From Endozoicomonas sp. 8E (GTDB lineage: Bacteria > Pseudomonadota > Gammaproteobacteria > Pseudomonadales > Endozoicomonadaceae), in contig NZ_CP120717.1 of NCBI RefSeq assembly GCF_032883915.1, positions 2,487,697 through 2,551,696 on the forward strand: DNA of 64,000 bases, given 5' to 3'. The notes below the pieces were generated by a model. The model searched no databases. It worked only from the letters and a program-made list of their open reading frames with translations, and was not told where the DNA came from. Shown piece by piece: positions 9,601-18,028 of this stretch (the first letter of the stretch is position 1; the number at the start of each line of letters is the position of its first letter). The translations under genes were made by a program, and so were the position numbers.

Positions 9601-10635
9601 AATATGCCCGATCATTTGCAGATGAACTTCCGGCTGATGGATGAGAACGGGAAAGTGCTCGGGCAGGGCCGTGATCTGATCAAGCTCAAAGAAAAGTTTG
9701 GTCGGGAGTCTGAGGACAGTATGCGCAGACTCACGGACAGTTCTTTGCAGCAGGAAGGTCTGAAAGAATGGACATGCGGTGAACTGCCGGAAGAGATAAC
9801 CCGCAAAGTGGGTGGTCTGGTCCTTAAAACCTTTCCGGCTCTGGTGGATCAGAACAGCTCTGTGGCCGTTAAACTGTATGAAGACAAAGCTATGGCTGAA
9901 GCCACTCACCGTATGGGGGTGACTCGTTTGTTTCAGTTCAAGCTGTCCAGTCAGCTGAAGTTTGCCCTGTCGAAAATGAACCATCTGAAACAGGTGAAAC
10001 TGCTGACCACGGGCATCATGCAGGCCAAAGCACTGGAGGAAGATCTTCAGGCGTTTCTGATTTCGCAGGTGTTTGTTCGTGATCCTGCCCTGCTATCCGG
10101 GAATAACGGGCCAAGGGATGAAGCGGCTTTCAATGCTCTGATTGAAGATCGAAAAGGCCACCTGATGCCTTTTGCTGAAGAGGTTGATGGCCTGTTGTTT
10201 GAAGTTTTCCAGAAGGTTCACAACATCAGCAAGCAGCTGAAGGGCAAAATATCCTTTGACCGGGCATTTTCACTTTCCGATATCAAACAGCATCTGGGTC
10301 AGCTGATCTATCCCGGTTTTCTCTGTGATGCAGGCATTGAGTGGTTCAGGCACTATCCAAGGTTTCTGGAAGGCATTGAGGTAAGACTTGAGAAGCTGCC
10401 TGGCCAGCTTAATAAAGACCGGGCCTGGTCAGAGGAGCTGGCTACCCAGTTTAAAGCCTGGGAAAAGCGTAAAGCTATTCATGAGAAACATAAAATTGTG
10501 GATGAAAACCTGATGCTTTACCGCTGGATGCTTGAGGAATACCGCGTCTCGTTATTTGCCCAGAAACTGGGGACCCGTTTCCCGGTATCCGACAAACGCC
10601 TCAGGAAACTCTGGCTGGAGGTTCAGGAAGTCTGA
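6616..10635 (+). CDS. hrpA: ATP-dependent RNA helicase HrpA
   Basis: A DEAH-box RNA helicase of 1339 residues, close to the usual ~1300 for HrpA. Motif I is GETGSGKTT (about residue 130), motif II DEAH in IIDEAHERS, motif III SAT, and motif VI QRKGRCGR. The helicase-associated HA2 domain and the long C-terminal DUF3418 typical of HrpA follow. E. coli HrpA acts in mRNA processing of a fimbrial operon and in rescue of stalled ribosomes. The GTG at 6616 is the start giving the full N-terminal extension, with GGGAG about ten bases upstream. An ATG at 6612 is in another frame and stops quickly. The first ~50 residues are Pro/Glu/Ser-rich and not conserved, so a later start is possible. Confidence 0.97.
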   Translation: MSGRNSPELIQSPEPTQRQERLSPSEHSPERGPAKGGQLNKKALYDALDQCMVRDRFPVRRQIQRLKTGDQAAVDKLQERINRSTSRVQERLQAVPDIEYDEALPVVGRRDEIREAIEKHQVVVIAGETGSGKTTQIPKICLEAGRGIVGQIGHTQPRRLAARSVASRIAQELKVPVGEQVGYQVRFTDHGNENTLIKLMTDGILLAEIQNDRFLNRYDTLIIDEAHERSLNIDFLLGYLKILLPKRPDLKLIITSATIDVERFSRHFDNAPVIEVSGRTYPVEVNYRPMEDLELEGRDADLRVQQGILSCLREIEHLERSGKGGRLGGVLVFLSGEREIRETNKFLKDARLAHTEILPLYARLSAAEQNRIFQPHGGGRRVILSTNVAETSLTVPGIRYVIDPGTARISRYSVRSKVQRLPIEPISQASANQRKGRCGRVAEGVCYRLYSEEDFLGRPEFTDAEIVRTNLAAVILQMLRLGLGDIAAFPFVDAPDARAINDGFKLLQELGAVSDKRRMTRIGQQISRLPVDPRMARMLVEADKNRALGELLVITSALAIQDPRERPAEKKQAADQRHREHYHDDSDFMSLVQLWNTYEEQRQRLSQNQLRKYCNQQFLSFMRMREWRDLHRQLALACKEVGLKTNEDEASYADIHKSLLAGLLSHLGSKDDDADYMGARNRRFYVFPSSTLYKRKPKWLMTAELVETSRLFARTNAKVEPQWIEPLAGHLIKRNYFEPHWEKKRAQVVAFEQVTLYGLIIVGRRRVGYGAIDPVVSREIFIREALVEGHYHSQGKFQSHNLSLIQEVDELEAKSRRRDILVDPETLYQFYDEKLPANLHNGAGFEKWRKEAEKQDAQLLYLTKEYLMRHDADEVTENKYPDLFRWEGLELPLSYHFEPGAMDDGVTLTLPVQALRLLPKHRLEWLVPGMLYDKCVALVRALPKSVRKNFVPVPDYVRSAMESMSICDEPLTDILGHHLHRMSGMRILDEHWDTDNMPDHLQMNFRLMDENGKVLGQGRDLIKLKEKFGRESEDSMRRLTDSSLQQEGLKEWTCGELPEEITRKVGGLVLKTFPALVDQNSSVAVKLYEDKAMAEATHRMGVTRLFQFKLSSQLKFALSKMNHLKQVKLLTTGIMQAKALEEDLQAFLISQVFVRDPALLSGNNGPRDEAAFNALIEDRKGHLMPFAEEVDGLLFEVFQKVHNISKQLKGKISFDRAFSLSDIKQHLGQLIYPGFLCDAGIEWFRHYPRFLEGIEVRLEKLPGQLNKDRAWSEELATQFKAWEKRKAIHEKHKIVDENLMLYRWMLEEYRVSLFAQKLGTRFPVSDKRLRKLWLEVQEV

Positions 10636-10695
10636 AAAAAGTCGTTAACCTTCAGAGAAAGTCGTTAAACACGGTTTGGCAGGGAGGCCACAGCC

Positions 10696-11019
10696 ATGAA
10701 AAAGCTTTTAAAGGGGTCTATTCTCGTCCTGACTTCCCTGGGTCTCGGATTTACCGTTGCAAATGAGATGGATCTTTTTGAAGAACAGAATGATACTGAC
10801 TCCGGGCAGCATGTCTATGACGCAGAAGACCTGTATCACAATGAAACGACTCAGTATTCGGACCCGTACTTTGAATCAGAAGGCGAGGATGAGGCCGATG
10901 AAGAAAGGTTCGATGAAGAAAGGTTTGATGAAGAAAAGTACGATGACGACCAATACGATGATGACCAATACAGTGATGATTCTGATCATGATGAAAGCGT
11001 CGTAGAACAGGACTATTAA
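10696..11019 (+). CDS. Small secreted, highly acidic repeat protein
   Basis: A 107-residue protein with a clear Sec signal peptide (MKKLLKGSILVLTSLGLGF). The mature part is dominated by Asp, Glu and Tyr. Near the C-terminus are short tandem units: ERFDE twice, EKYDD, then DDQYD twice. No family is recognised. Such acidic tracts can bind divalent cations or basic surfaces, but that is inference. It lies 60 bases after hrpA, in a spacer that repeats AAAGTCGTTAA twice, with GGGAGG before the ATG. Confidence 0.7.
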   Translation: MKKLLKGSILVLTSLGLGFTVANEMDLFEEQNDTDSGQHVYDAEDLYHNETTQYSDPYFESEGEDEADEERFDEERFDEEKYDDDQYDDDQYSDDSDHDESVVEQDY

Positions 11020-11057
11020 TACTTTCTGCAGGTCAATATTTTGCAAGTGCACAGCCT

Positions 11058-12167
11058 TTACCATGCGCTTGCAGTTAAAAGATACAATGAAATCAGAAAA
11101 GCTAATGCTGGCTTGCCAGTAGAGGGTATGGCCTCACTTACAAGATACTCAAGGTCACCCTCAATTGCTATAGTCACGGTCAGGGTCGATTTCAATACCT
11201 GCACGCTTTCTCGTTCCGGGAGGGCTTCAAAGATATAAACCTCACCTTTATTGTATTTTGGTTTTAAAATAACTAAATGTTGGTCCCCATTCTGACATGG
11301 CCAGCTCTTGATGTATTCACCTTCATCACCCAGCCGGTAAATGACACTGTTAGTTTCGCACAGCGCAACGATTGGAAACCCTGATGTACTGTGAATATAC
11401 AGATTCTGACTCTCGTTATAGCGAACATTCCAAACGAGTTCAAAAGGTTGTTTAATTGAATGGCCATGCGTCGTTGGAACGGTTGTTGGATAAGTTGTTA
11501 CTTCAGAAGAATTCCCTGTCTCAGTGTAATTCGCTGTTTCAGTATAATTGCTTGTCTTAAAATAAGTTGTTGGTTCAGCATAAGCCGTTGTTTCAGGTTT
11601 TTTATAACTGCATTCGGGGCTGTAGGGGTCACAGATATATACTGCAAGGCGCATATTATGAGATCGGCAATAACCACCTTCAAGGTTATCGAGTGAAGAT
11701 TTGGTACCATCTGCTGTGGATATAAAATAGTAGAAATGATCCTCTTCATAGGCTGGCATCTCTTTGTAGGAAACGAGTTCTTTAAATTCCGCTGTGTACG
11801 CTTTTAGCCCAGCAGGGTCATTGCATTTGATCAAAAGTCTGCTTGTAGACTTAGTTATATTCACTTTACATTGTTCATACTCAGCTTTATCGACTTGCCA
11901 CAGGTTGACATACATATTATCACGATTTTTAGCGCTCCACCTGGGCGTTGCATAAGTGTTAATATTATCACAAACAAAAAACTGAATTGATCCAAGCCTC
12001 ATGGATAAGGTTTTATTCACGTTTTTTGAAAATTCATCAACACTCCAAATTATTGAAGGCCTGAAAGTCGCTGTTTGAGCTTCAACCAGGTGGGGGAGTA
12101 TGGCGAGCCCGAATAAGGTCACTAAAATGCATTTTCTCCATGGCACGGGCAAAGACAGACGGGTCAT
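11058..12167 (-). CDS. Secreted protein with Thr/Tyr-rich repeats and hydrophobic C-terminal tail, unknown
   Basis: A 369-residue protein with no recognised family. An N-terminal signal peptide is likely (KCILVTLFGLAILPHLVEA). In the middle is a low-complexity Thr/Tyr/Glu segment in which TSNYTETANYTETGNSSE shows a 6-residue repeat (NYTETx), like an extended linker. Several cysteines occur on both sides. The C-terminus is STGKPALAFLISLYLLTASAW, a hydrophobic tail after a polar stretch that could anchor the protein. It converges on the acidic-protein gene, with only 38 bases between the stops. Confidence 0.7.
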   Translation of the reverse strand: MTRLSLPVPWRKCILVTLFGLAILPHLVEAQTATFRPSIIWSVDEFSKNVNKTLSMRLGSIQFFVCDNINTYATPRWSAKNRDNMYVNLWQVDKAEYEQCKVNITKSTSRLLIKCNDPAGLKAYTAEFKELVSYKEMPAYEEDHFYYFISTADGTKSSLDNLEGGYCRSHNMRLAVYICDPYSPECSYKKPETTAYAEPTTYFKTSNYTETANYTETGNSSEVTTYPTTVPTTHGHSIKQPFELVWNVRYNESQNLYIHSTSGFPIVALCETNSVIYRLGDEGEYIKSWPCQNGDQHLVILKPKYNKGEVYIFEALPERESVQVLKSTLTVTIAIEGDLEYLVSEAIPSTGKPALAFLISLYLLTASAW

Positions 12168-12651
12168 AACCGGAACCTGGCCTTTTTTGAATACACCGGA
12201 CTGTATAGCATTACATCAGCTTGTGCGCCATGGTAAATAAATGAATACTGACGAAAGAAGCTTATACGATCAAAGTCATCTATTGCGCTCCATTTTTGTT
12301 TGGTGGCTGTATTTGGATTGGCTTGAGCTGACAATCATTATCCAGGTGATCCTGAAATAACTGCCCTGCAAGAATTCATGCCAAAGTATGATCCGTATTT
12401 TAAAATTCTGAGCAATGAGTAAAAAGTGTCACAAAACCTTCTTTTTCTCGTCACCTCCAAGAAATATTTCCAGCCCAATATACTCACCCGCAGTTAATAA
12501 AAAAAAACAGCCATGAGCGTCTTGCAGCCATGCTCCGAAGTCTGGGGAGGTGGTAAGGCCTGTCAAGGTTGCAAATGATAAAAAATGCCGACAGACCGCT
12601 CTTTAGAGCAAATTAATAAATACTAAAACACAGTAAAAATGGAGTTTTTTA
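12168..12651. other. Intergenic region upstream of porin
   Basis: A 484-base gap between divergent genes. No convincing ORF or RNA gene was seen. It must contain the porin promoter; the last 50 bases before the porin ATG are AT-rich and include a GGAG ribosome site. Confidence 0.5.
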
Positions 12652-13854
12652 ATGAAACTTAAACCTGTTTCTCTGGCAGTAGCCGCTGTTGCTGCAGGTC
12701 TGACCCTGTCTGCTGCCCATGCTGGTGTTGTTAAGACGGAAGGTGAAGATATTATCGTCAGCACCAAGAACGGTGGTCTTCAGCTGAAAACAGATGACGG
12801 CGCTTTTTCCTTTAAGGTAAGTGGCAAGCTGCAGTGGGACTATGCAAGCCTTGATGATCTTTATGTCGCAGCCACTGGTAATGACGCTGAAGCCCGCAAA
12901 GGCTATATTCGCCGTGCCGAGATTGGTTTTAGTGGTAAGGCTTACACTGACTGGAAATACAAGCTCAAGCTGAAAACCAACAGCGACGACTCAATCGAAC
13001 TGGATGATGCCAAGATCACTTATGTTGGCTTCAAACCGGTAGAAGTGACTCTGGGTCGCTGGGGTCGTGATTACGGACTGGAAAATACCGTGAGCTCTTC
13101 CTGGATCATGGCGATCGAGCGGCCAATGATCTACGACTTACTGCAGGGCGATGAAGGTAATGACTACGGCATTCAGGTAGCGACCGGTGGTGATAACTAT
13201 ACCGCAGTGTTTGGTATTCACCATGATGGCCAGGCTGAAGAAGATAAGCCGGAAGTAGAACGGACTGCCAGCTATATCGTGCGTGCTACCTATGCTCCCA
13301 TCATGAATGATGACATGCTGCTTCATCTGGGTCTGAACTATTACAACAAGAATCCGGATGGTGGTTCTGATGTTGAGTTAGAGTCCTCCTTAGGCGTTAA
13401 AAAAGGTGAAGATCGGACTGTAACCGTCACAAACGTTGATAAAGATTCTGAATATGTTCTGGAATTAGCGGGTCAGTTCCAATCACTCCAGCTTCAGGGT
13501 GAGTACGCAGTTAGAGACTTGAAGTCTAAAGACGCTAACAGCGACGCAAAAGTCTCGGGCTACTACGGGCAGATTTCTTACATGCTGGACGGTGGCAAGC
13601 GTACTTATAAAGAAGGTGCTTTTGGTAAGCCAACCGGTGGTCAGTGGGAAGTGTTCGCACGTTACACTCAGGCGACTATCGACCAGGATAATGTGAGTGA
13701 TGATCTTGAACTGAAAACCACTACTCTGGGCGTGAACTACTTTGCGACCAAGAATATCCGCGCCAGCCTGAACTATGTTCAAGGCAAAACCAATGAAAAC
13801 ATAGAGAATGATAAGGGAAGCGCTATTGTATCCCGCCTGCAATACGTGTTCTGA
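12652..13854 (+). CDS. Outer-membrane porin, phosphate-selective OprP/OprO family
   Basis: A 400-residue beta-barrel protein with a signal peptide (cleavage near AAHAGVVK) and a C-terminal aromatic signature ending in RLQYVF. The N-terminus of the mature part (GGLQLKTDDGAFSFKVSGKLQWD) and GYIRRAEIGFSGKAYTDWKYKLKL match the Porin_O_P family. The family name comes from phosphate and polyphosphate channels of Pseudomonas, but many marine members have unknown substrates. It stands alone and is followed by a strong terminator. Confidence 0.92.
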   Translation: MKLKPVSLAVAAVAAGLTLSAAHAGVVKTEGEDIIVSTKNGGLQLKTDDGAFSFKVSGKLQWDYASLDDLYVAATGNDAEARKGYIRRAEIGFSGKAYTDWKYKLKLKTNSDDSIELDDAKITYVGFKPVEVTLGRWGRDYGLENTVSSSWIMAIERPMIYDLLQGDEGNDYGIQVATGGDNYTAVFGIHHDGQAEEDKPEVERTASYIVRATYAPIMNDDMLLHLGLNYYNKNPDGGSDVELESSLGVKKGEDRTVTVTNVDKDSEYVLELAGQFQSLQLQGEYAVRDLKSKDANSDAKVSGYYGQISYMLDGGKRTYKEGAFGKPTGGQWEVFARYTQATIDQDNVSDDLELKTTTLGVNYFATKNIRASLNYVQGKTNENIENDKGSAIVSRLQYVF

Positions 13855-13884
13855 TCCCCTTTCAGTTCCTTAGTGTGTGAGTCT

Positions 13885-13910
13885 GGCCCTGCTTTTGCGG
13901 GGCCTTTTTG
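13885..13910 (+). terminator. Rho-independent terminator of the porin gene
   Basis: GGCCC pairs with GGGCC around a TGCTTTTGCG loop region, and is followed by TTTTT. It lies 30 bases after the porin stop codon. Confidence 0.85.
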
Positions 13911-14015
13911 GCTAAACCAAAACGTTCAGCAGCCGGTTCTCCGGGGGCGATGTCTTCTCCGCATACAGAGTCATAATTGAGGCTCCGGAACCAGCCCGGA
14001 CAGAGCTGTTCCGGA

Positions 14016-15905
14016 TCATTTGTACTCCTTATCGATCACTGACCCAACGGTAATATACGCCTGTTGAGGGTGGTTGAGCCTGGTGGGGTACATCAGCCTG
14101 AGTTTGTGCTCTTTGATCAATGGTTGCAGGTATTTTTTGCGCAGAGATTCGCCACTTCGATTTAGCAGTTTTTCCAGTTCTTCCAGTTGTAATGTTCGCA
14201 GTGCACACAAGTTAAGGATGGCTTGGCGCACCTCTTCGCTGGGGGCTCGCTTTTTTGTAGCGACGGGTTCTGCCAGAGTCGAAAGCTGGTTCTCGAAAGG
14301 TCCGGACCTTTCGGGGCAAGGTCCGGACCTTTCGCCTTCAGACCAGGGTCTTTCCATCTCCATACCTTCGAAAATCCGTTCTAACATCGTATCTTCCGCC
14401 ATAGCCTGGGCGGTGAAATAAATTGTTCCACGACCGCTACCATCTTGATATAGAAGCTTTTTGTCAACAAGAGAGGCAAGCAGGGCTGAGAGGTCTCGAG
14501 GGTGAATATCCAGAATCGACATCATTCTGGCATGATCCACTGTCTTTTCAATATGGGCAGTAATCAGGACAAGCTGCTCTTGCTTGCCTAATTTATCAAA
14601 AGCTGCTTCCCTCAGGGTTTCCCGAAGGTGTTGCAGTATATGATCGGGAATCAGACTCAAGGTATGCAGTTCAAGCAGTGTTTGCTCGTTGGGGTCTGTT
14701 TTTTGCTTCAGGAGCGGCTTGCGCCAGTGTTGGCTGTCCCAGATATCAAATATCTTGGGTAAGCCTGAGCCAGCATTTTCTCCCAGACCGACATAGCGGA
14801 ACATGTCTTGCAGTGAACGATTCCGGCAGTCACTGATGCTGCCAGCAATGGCATCTTCAATGGCTACCCTCATGTCACCCGGGTTTCGGAATCCGAACAT
14901 ATCCCGGCGCTTGACCACCAGGACAGAAACCCGGCCGGTATAATCGGCGTGAATCAGGGTATTAACCAGAGCTTCCCGCAAGGCCTTGTGGACAGGAGTG
15001 TCATCCTGACGCTGATCACCTTCCAGAACAAAAGGAACCTTTAAGTCGGCCGTTAGCTTTCGAATCACCTTCTGGTAGAAATCGAATAAATTTCCAGACC
15101 AGCTGCCGTCGGGCACCAGCCTGTCAACCCAGCGTGTTTCCGTTTTCGCTTCCGGTCTTTCCTGATAGTCCACCATATAGTCGGGAAAGGCTTCTTTGAT
15201 AGGACGATACTGTCCGAACATCAGCAGACCTGCACGGGTCAGGCCACTGTTGCCAGTTTCCCGATCTCTGCTCCAGGCCCCTATCTGATAGAGAAAGTCC
15301 TGAACATCTACTTTGTTCCATGGATGGTCGGGCTGGCGAGCACTGTACATATTCCGGTAAGCATTAAAGGTTTCAATATTGAGGTCATCAATGCCGTAGC
15401 CTTTAAGGATTTCGGCATCCCGGCTCTCCTCAACCTGCTCAGCCATCATCCGGCGAACCATCTCTTCACTCACCTGCATATCGCCACTGTTAAAGCGACG
15501 ATAGGTGCCGATCATGGGGTTACCCTTGATGTAGACTGGCTTTTGCTTACGATTGGCGGGTGGAACATGAATGTGGATGAGAAACTTCCCCTCAATCTCC
15601 AAAACCTTGACCCAACGATCTTGAATAATACAAGTGCTGACTTTTTGTGGATTGTTCACGGTATCCCAAAACTCTTTTAGAACTTTCGGGGTGTCGGCAA
15701 TACCTTCCAGAACAAATCGGTGACCCGATTTTTCTTTAAGGCCCAGAAAAATATCGCCGCCCTGGGTATTGGCAAAAGCACTGTAGGTTTCCCACATATC
15801 TTTCGGGATAGCACCTTTGCCATCCCGCCCCTGTGCCAGTTTGCACTCCACGTCCACACTTTCCCGCATGGCGGCAATATCTTCAAGCGTTTCGATAATC
15901 AGCAT
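14016..15905 (-). CDS. Schlafen/AlbA_2-domain putative ATP-binding transcriptional regulator
   Basis: A 629-residue protein. The N-terminal AlbA_2 (Schlafen, formerly AAA_4) domain covers about residues 10-140, with ESVDVECKLAQ and FANTQGGDIFLGLKE as hallmarks. A GHKL-type ATPase-like region (HATPase_c_4) follows, with REALVNTLIHADY and GLGENAGSGLPKI. The C-terminal third contains winged-helix-like segments. Relatives are often annotated as transcriptional regulators or defence-related, but few have known functions. AGGA lies six bases before the ATG. The gene stands alone, without a defence-island partner. It carries two copies of a GGTCCGGACC palindrome encoding ERSGP twice. Confidence 0.85.
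   Translation of the reverse strand: MLIIETLEDIAAMRESVDVECKLAQGRDGKGAIPKDMWETYSAFANTQGGDIFLGLKEKSGHRFVLEGIADTPKVLKEFWDTVNNPQKVSTCIIQDRWVKVLEIEGKFLIHIHVPPANRKQKPVYIKGNPMIGTYRRFNSGDMQVSEEMVRRMMAEQVEESRDAEILKGYGIDDLNIETFNAYRNMYSARQPDHPWNKVDVQDFLYQIGAWSRDRETGNSGLTRAGLLMFGQYRPIKEAFPDYMVDYQERPEAKTETRWVDRLVPDGSWSGNLFDFYQKVIRKLTADLKVPFVLEGDQRQDDTPVHKALREALVNTLIHADYTGRVSVLVVKRRDMFGFRNPGDMRVAIEDAIAGSISDCRNRSLQDMFRYVGLGENAGSGLPKIFDIWDSQHWRKPLLKQKTDPNEQTLLELHTLSLIPDHILQHLRETLREAAFDKLGKQEQLVLITAHIEKTVDHARMMSILDIHPRDLSALLASLVDKKLLYQDGSGRGTIYFTAQAMAEDTMLERIFEGMEMERPWSEGERSGPCPERSGPFENQLSTLAEPVATKKRAPSEEVRQAILNLCALRTLQLEELEKLLNRSGESLRKKYLQPLIKEHKLRLMYPTRLNHPQQAYITVGSVIDKEYK
14295..14334. repeat. Duplicated palindrome inside the AlbA_2 gene
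   Basis: GAAAGGTCCGGACCTTTC at 14295-14312 is a perfect 18 bp palindrome. AAGGTCCGGACCTTTCG at 14318-14334 repeats its core. In the protein they encode the repeated ERSGP in a linker before the C-terminal domain. Confidence 0.8.
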
Positions 15906-16271
15906 TCAAATTCCTGATGGCTGCCCATACCCGACAGTGGTTATGTTACCGCTTATGCAGCTTCTTGTAACAGGTAAACCATGATTTCATTATTTTCTTC
16001 TGAAAGCTCATCAATACCAACTCGATCAGAAGAGAATCAGGCTATCGGTTTTACGGAGAGAATGCTCCGTTTATTCCAGCAAACGATCGATGAACAGGGC
16101 TATTTCACGTCATTTTTTATAAAAAAATCAAAAAATGAATTAAAGTGGCCGAGAAATTTGACGAAATAGAATTTTAGACCTTAAATGAATTAATAAGAGT
16201 TTGCTTATTGCGATTCATATTATTTCAGGGCTGTTTATTACATTGCGTTGATGACAAGGAAAGTCGTTACA
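15906..16271. other. Intergenic region upstream of fleQ
   Basis: This 366-base divergent gap is AT-rich toward the fleQ side. A 62-codon open frame at 15981-16169 has no ribosome site or recognisable family, and I do not accept it as a gene. The fleQ promoter should be here, but no clear boxes were found. Confidence 0.45.
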
Positions 16272-17729
16272 ATGGATGCAGCAGATCAGGTATTGATCAT
16301 AGAAGACTCTCAACAGCGCCGACATGATCTAAGTACCGTTATCGAATTTATGGGGTATCGTACCAGAGCGGTCAGTTCCGCCTACTGGGAAGATGCTATC
16401 AGCGAGTCCAGCAAAGAAGGATTCTGTGCGCTTTTTCTTGGCGATTTTCTCCAGGCAGAAAGCTCAATGCAGGGCATGATCGCTCGCATACAGAACTGGA
16501 GTGGCGGTGTCCCCGTCATTCGCATAGCCGAGCCCCTTCCGGAAAACCTCCAATCCTCACTCCGTAGACAGGTCATTGCCCGTATCGACTGGCCCTGCAA
16601 TCGTTCGCAGTTACTCTCTTGCCTGCATTACGGTCAGGTGTATCGTGAACAATGGCGCCAACTTCACCAGACAGGTATGAATCAGCAAGTAGAGCTGTTC
16701 CGCGGGCTGGTGGGTAAAAGTGACAAAGTCCGCAAAGTTCGTGCTTCCATGGCACAGGTGGCTGACCGTGACGTCAATGTTATGGTGACCGGAGAGTCAG
16801 GAACAGGCAAAGAGCTGGTGGCCAGAAATCTGCACGACCACTCCCATCGTCGGGATATGCCTTTTGTGCCGGTAAACTGTGGCGCTATTCCTAATGAATT
16901 GCTGGAAAGTGAGCTGTTTGGCCATGAGAAAGGTTCTTTTACCGGTGCGGTCAGCTCAAGAAAAGGGCGGTTTGAACTGGCACAGGGTGGCACACTGTTT
17001 CTTGATGAAATTGGTGATATGCCGCTGCACATGCAGGTTAAATTGCTCAGGGTTTTGCAGGAGCGCACTATTGAAAGAGTGGGGGGGTCCGAGCAGATTC
17101 CTGTGGATGTCAGAATTATAGCGGCTACTCATAAAAACCTTGCTGAAATGATCGAGTCCGGCGAGTTCAGGGAAGACCTGTACTACCGGCTGAATGTATT
17201 CCCCATTGAAATGCCCGCGCTCAGGGATCGTCCGGAAGATATTCCGCTGATACTTAACGAGCTGGTCAGTGCAATGGAAAAACAGAGTCGTGGTTCTATT
17301 CGTCTGAGTTCCGCTGCCATTATGTCGCTATGCCGTCATGACTGGCCAGGTAACGTCAGGGAAATGTCCAATTTGCTGGAGAGACTGGCGATCATGTATC
17401 CCTACGGTGTCGTAGGTGTTCAGGATCTGCCACAGAATTTCCGTCATATGGAAGCTATTACTGATGATGACGGTGTTGCCGAGCTGTTCCCGGATAGTAT
17501 TCAACCTGCTGGACCCGGAAAAGTCGATGATTTGGCGATTCTTCCCGTGGGCGGCCTGAATCTGAAGGAATTTTTGACACGGCTGGAAAAAAGCCTGATC
17601 CAGCAAGCCCTGAGTGACTGCAACAGCGTTGTCGCCAGAGCGGCTGACAAGCTTCAGATTCGCCGGACAACACTGGTTGAGAAAATGAGAAAGTATGGCC
17701 TTCATCGTTATGAAGAGACCATGCGCTAA
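16272..17729 (+). CDS. fleQ: FleQ, sigma-54-dependent flagellar master regulator
   Basis: A three-domain enhancer-binding protein: an N-terminal FleQ receiver-like domain (VLIIEDSQQRRHDL), a central AAA+ domain and a C-terminal Fis-type helix-turn-helix (VVARAADKLQIRRTTLVEKM). Walker A is GESGTGKE, Walker B LFLDEIGD, and the sigma-54 contact loop reads GSFTGA instead of the usual GAFTGA. In Pseudomonas, FleQ activates flagellar class II genes with RpoN and represses biofilm genes, sensing c-di-GMP and FleN. ATG at 16272 has AAGGA eleven bases upstream; TTG at 16248 and ATG at 16251 are also in frame. A good terminator follows. Confidence 0.93.
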   Translation: MDAADQVLIIEDSQQRRHDLSTVIEFMGYRTRAVSSAYWEDAISESSKEGFCALFLGDFLQAESSMQGMIARIQNWSGGVPVIRIAEPLPENLQSSLRRQVIARIDWPCNRSQLLSCLHYGQVYREQWRQLHQTGMNQQVELFRGLVGKSDKVRKVRASMAQVADRDVNVMVTGESGTGKELVARNLHDHSHRRDMPFVPVNCGAIPNELLESELFGHEKGSFTGAVSSRKGRFELAQGGTLFLDEIGDMPLHMQVKLLRVLQERTIERVGGSEQIPVDVRIIAATHKNLAEMIESGEFREDLYYRLNVFPIEMPALRDRPEDIPLILNELVSAMEKQSRGSIRLSSAAIMSLCRHDWPGNVREMSNLLERLAIMYPYGVVGVQDLPQNFRHMEAITDDDGVAELFPDSIQPAGPGKVDDLAILPVGGLNLKEFLTRLEKSLIQQALSDCNSVVARAADKLQIRRTTLVEKMRKYGLHRYEETMR

Positions 17730-17741
17730 TCAGGTCTGTTC

Positions 17742-17782
17742 AAAAAAATGGCTGTCAGCGTGAGCTGATAGCCATTTTTTTT
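17742..17782 (+). terminator. Terminator after fleQ
   Basis: ATGGCTGTCAGC pairs with GCTGATAGCCAT (one mismatch region) around GTGA. The stem is preceded by A6 and followed by T8, so it could work in both directions. It starts about 15 bases after the fleQ stop. Confidence 0.85.
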
Positions 17783-17803
17783 GCCTTAACTTTTCCTGTT
17801 GTT

Positions 17804-17964
17804 ATACCAATCGAACTTTCTAACTCCTTATTGCGCTGAAGATTTGAGCCTTAATCCTGCGTTGGCGATCATCGCCATAGCTAAGGCTATGACTCCTCAT
17901 GCCGCTTTTTCTTAAGGCTCAAATCTCTATGCTCATCACGGGATTTAGAAAGCACGATTGGTAT
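17804..17964. repeat. 161 bp MITE-like inverted-repeat element
   Basis: The ends are a 20 bp imperfect terminal inverted repeat: ATACCAATCGaaCTTTCTAA on the left and, read from the other strand, ATACCAATCGtgCTTTCTAA on the right. Inside is a second inverted pair, AGATTTGAGCCTTAA with TTAAGGCTCAAATCT, so the whole sequence can fold into one long hairpin. It has no coding capacity. It is probably a non-autonomous mobile or repeated extragenic element. Confidence 0.75.
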
Positions 17965-17983
17965 TGCCAGGTTCGATTTTATG

Positions 17984-18028
17984 ACGGCCTCGTCTGCTTT
18001 TGAGAAAAAGTAGACGAGGCCGTTTTTG
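17984..18028. terminator. Strong 12 bp stem-loop with T-tail
   Basis: ACGGCCTCGTCT pairs perfectly with AGACGAGGCCGT around an 18-base loop, followed by TTTTTG. It lies just after the MITE-like element with no gene directly upstream, so it may be a leftover terminator or the end of a small RNA. Confidence 0.6.

Noticed and set aside
15981-16169. 62-codon frame before fleQ
   Set aside because: No ribosome site, no family, and it sits in the probable fleQ promoter region.
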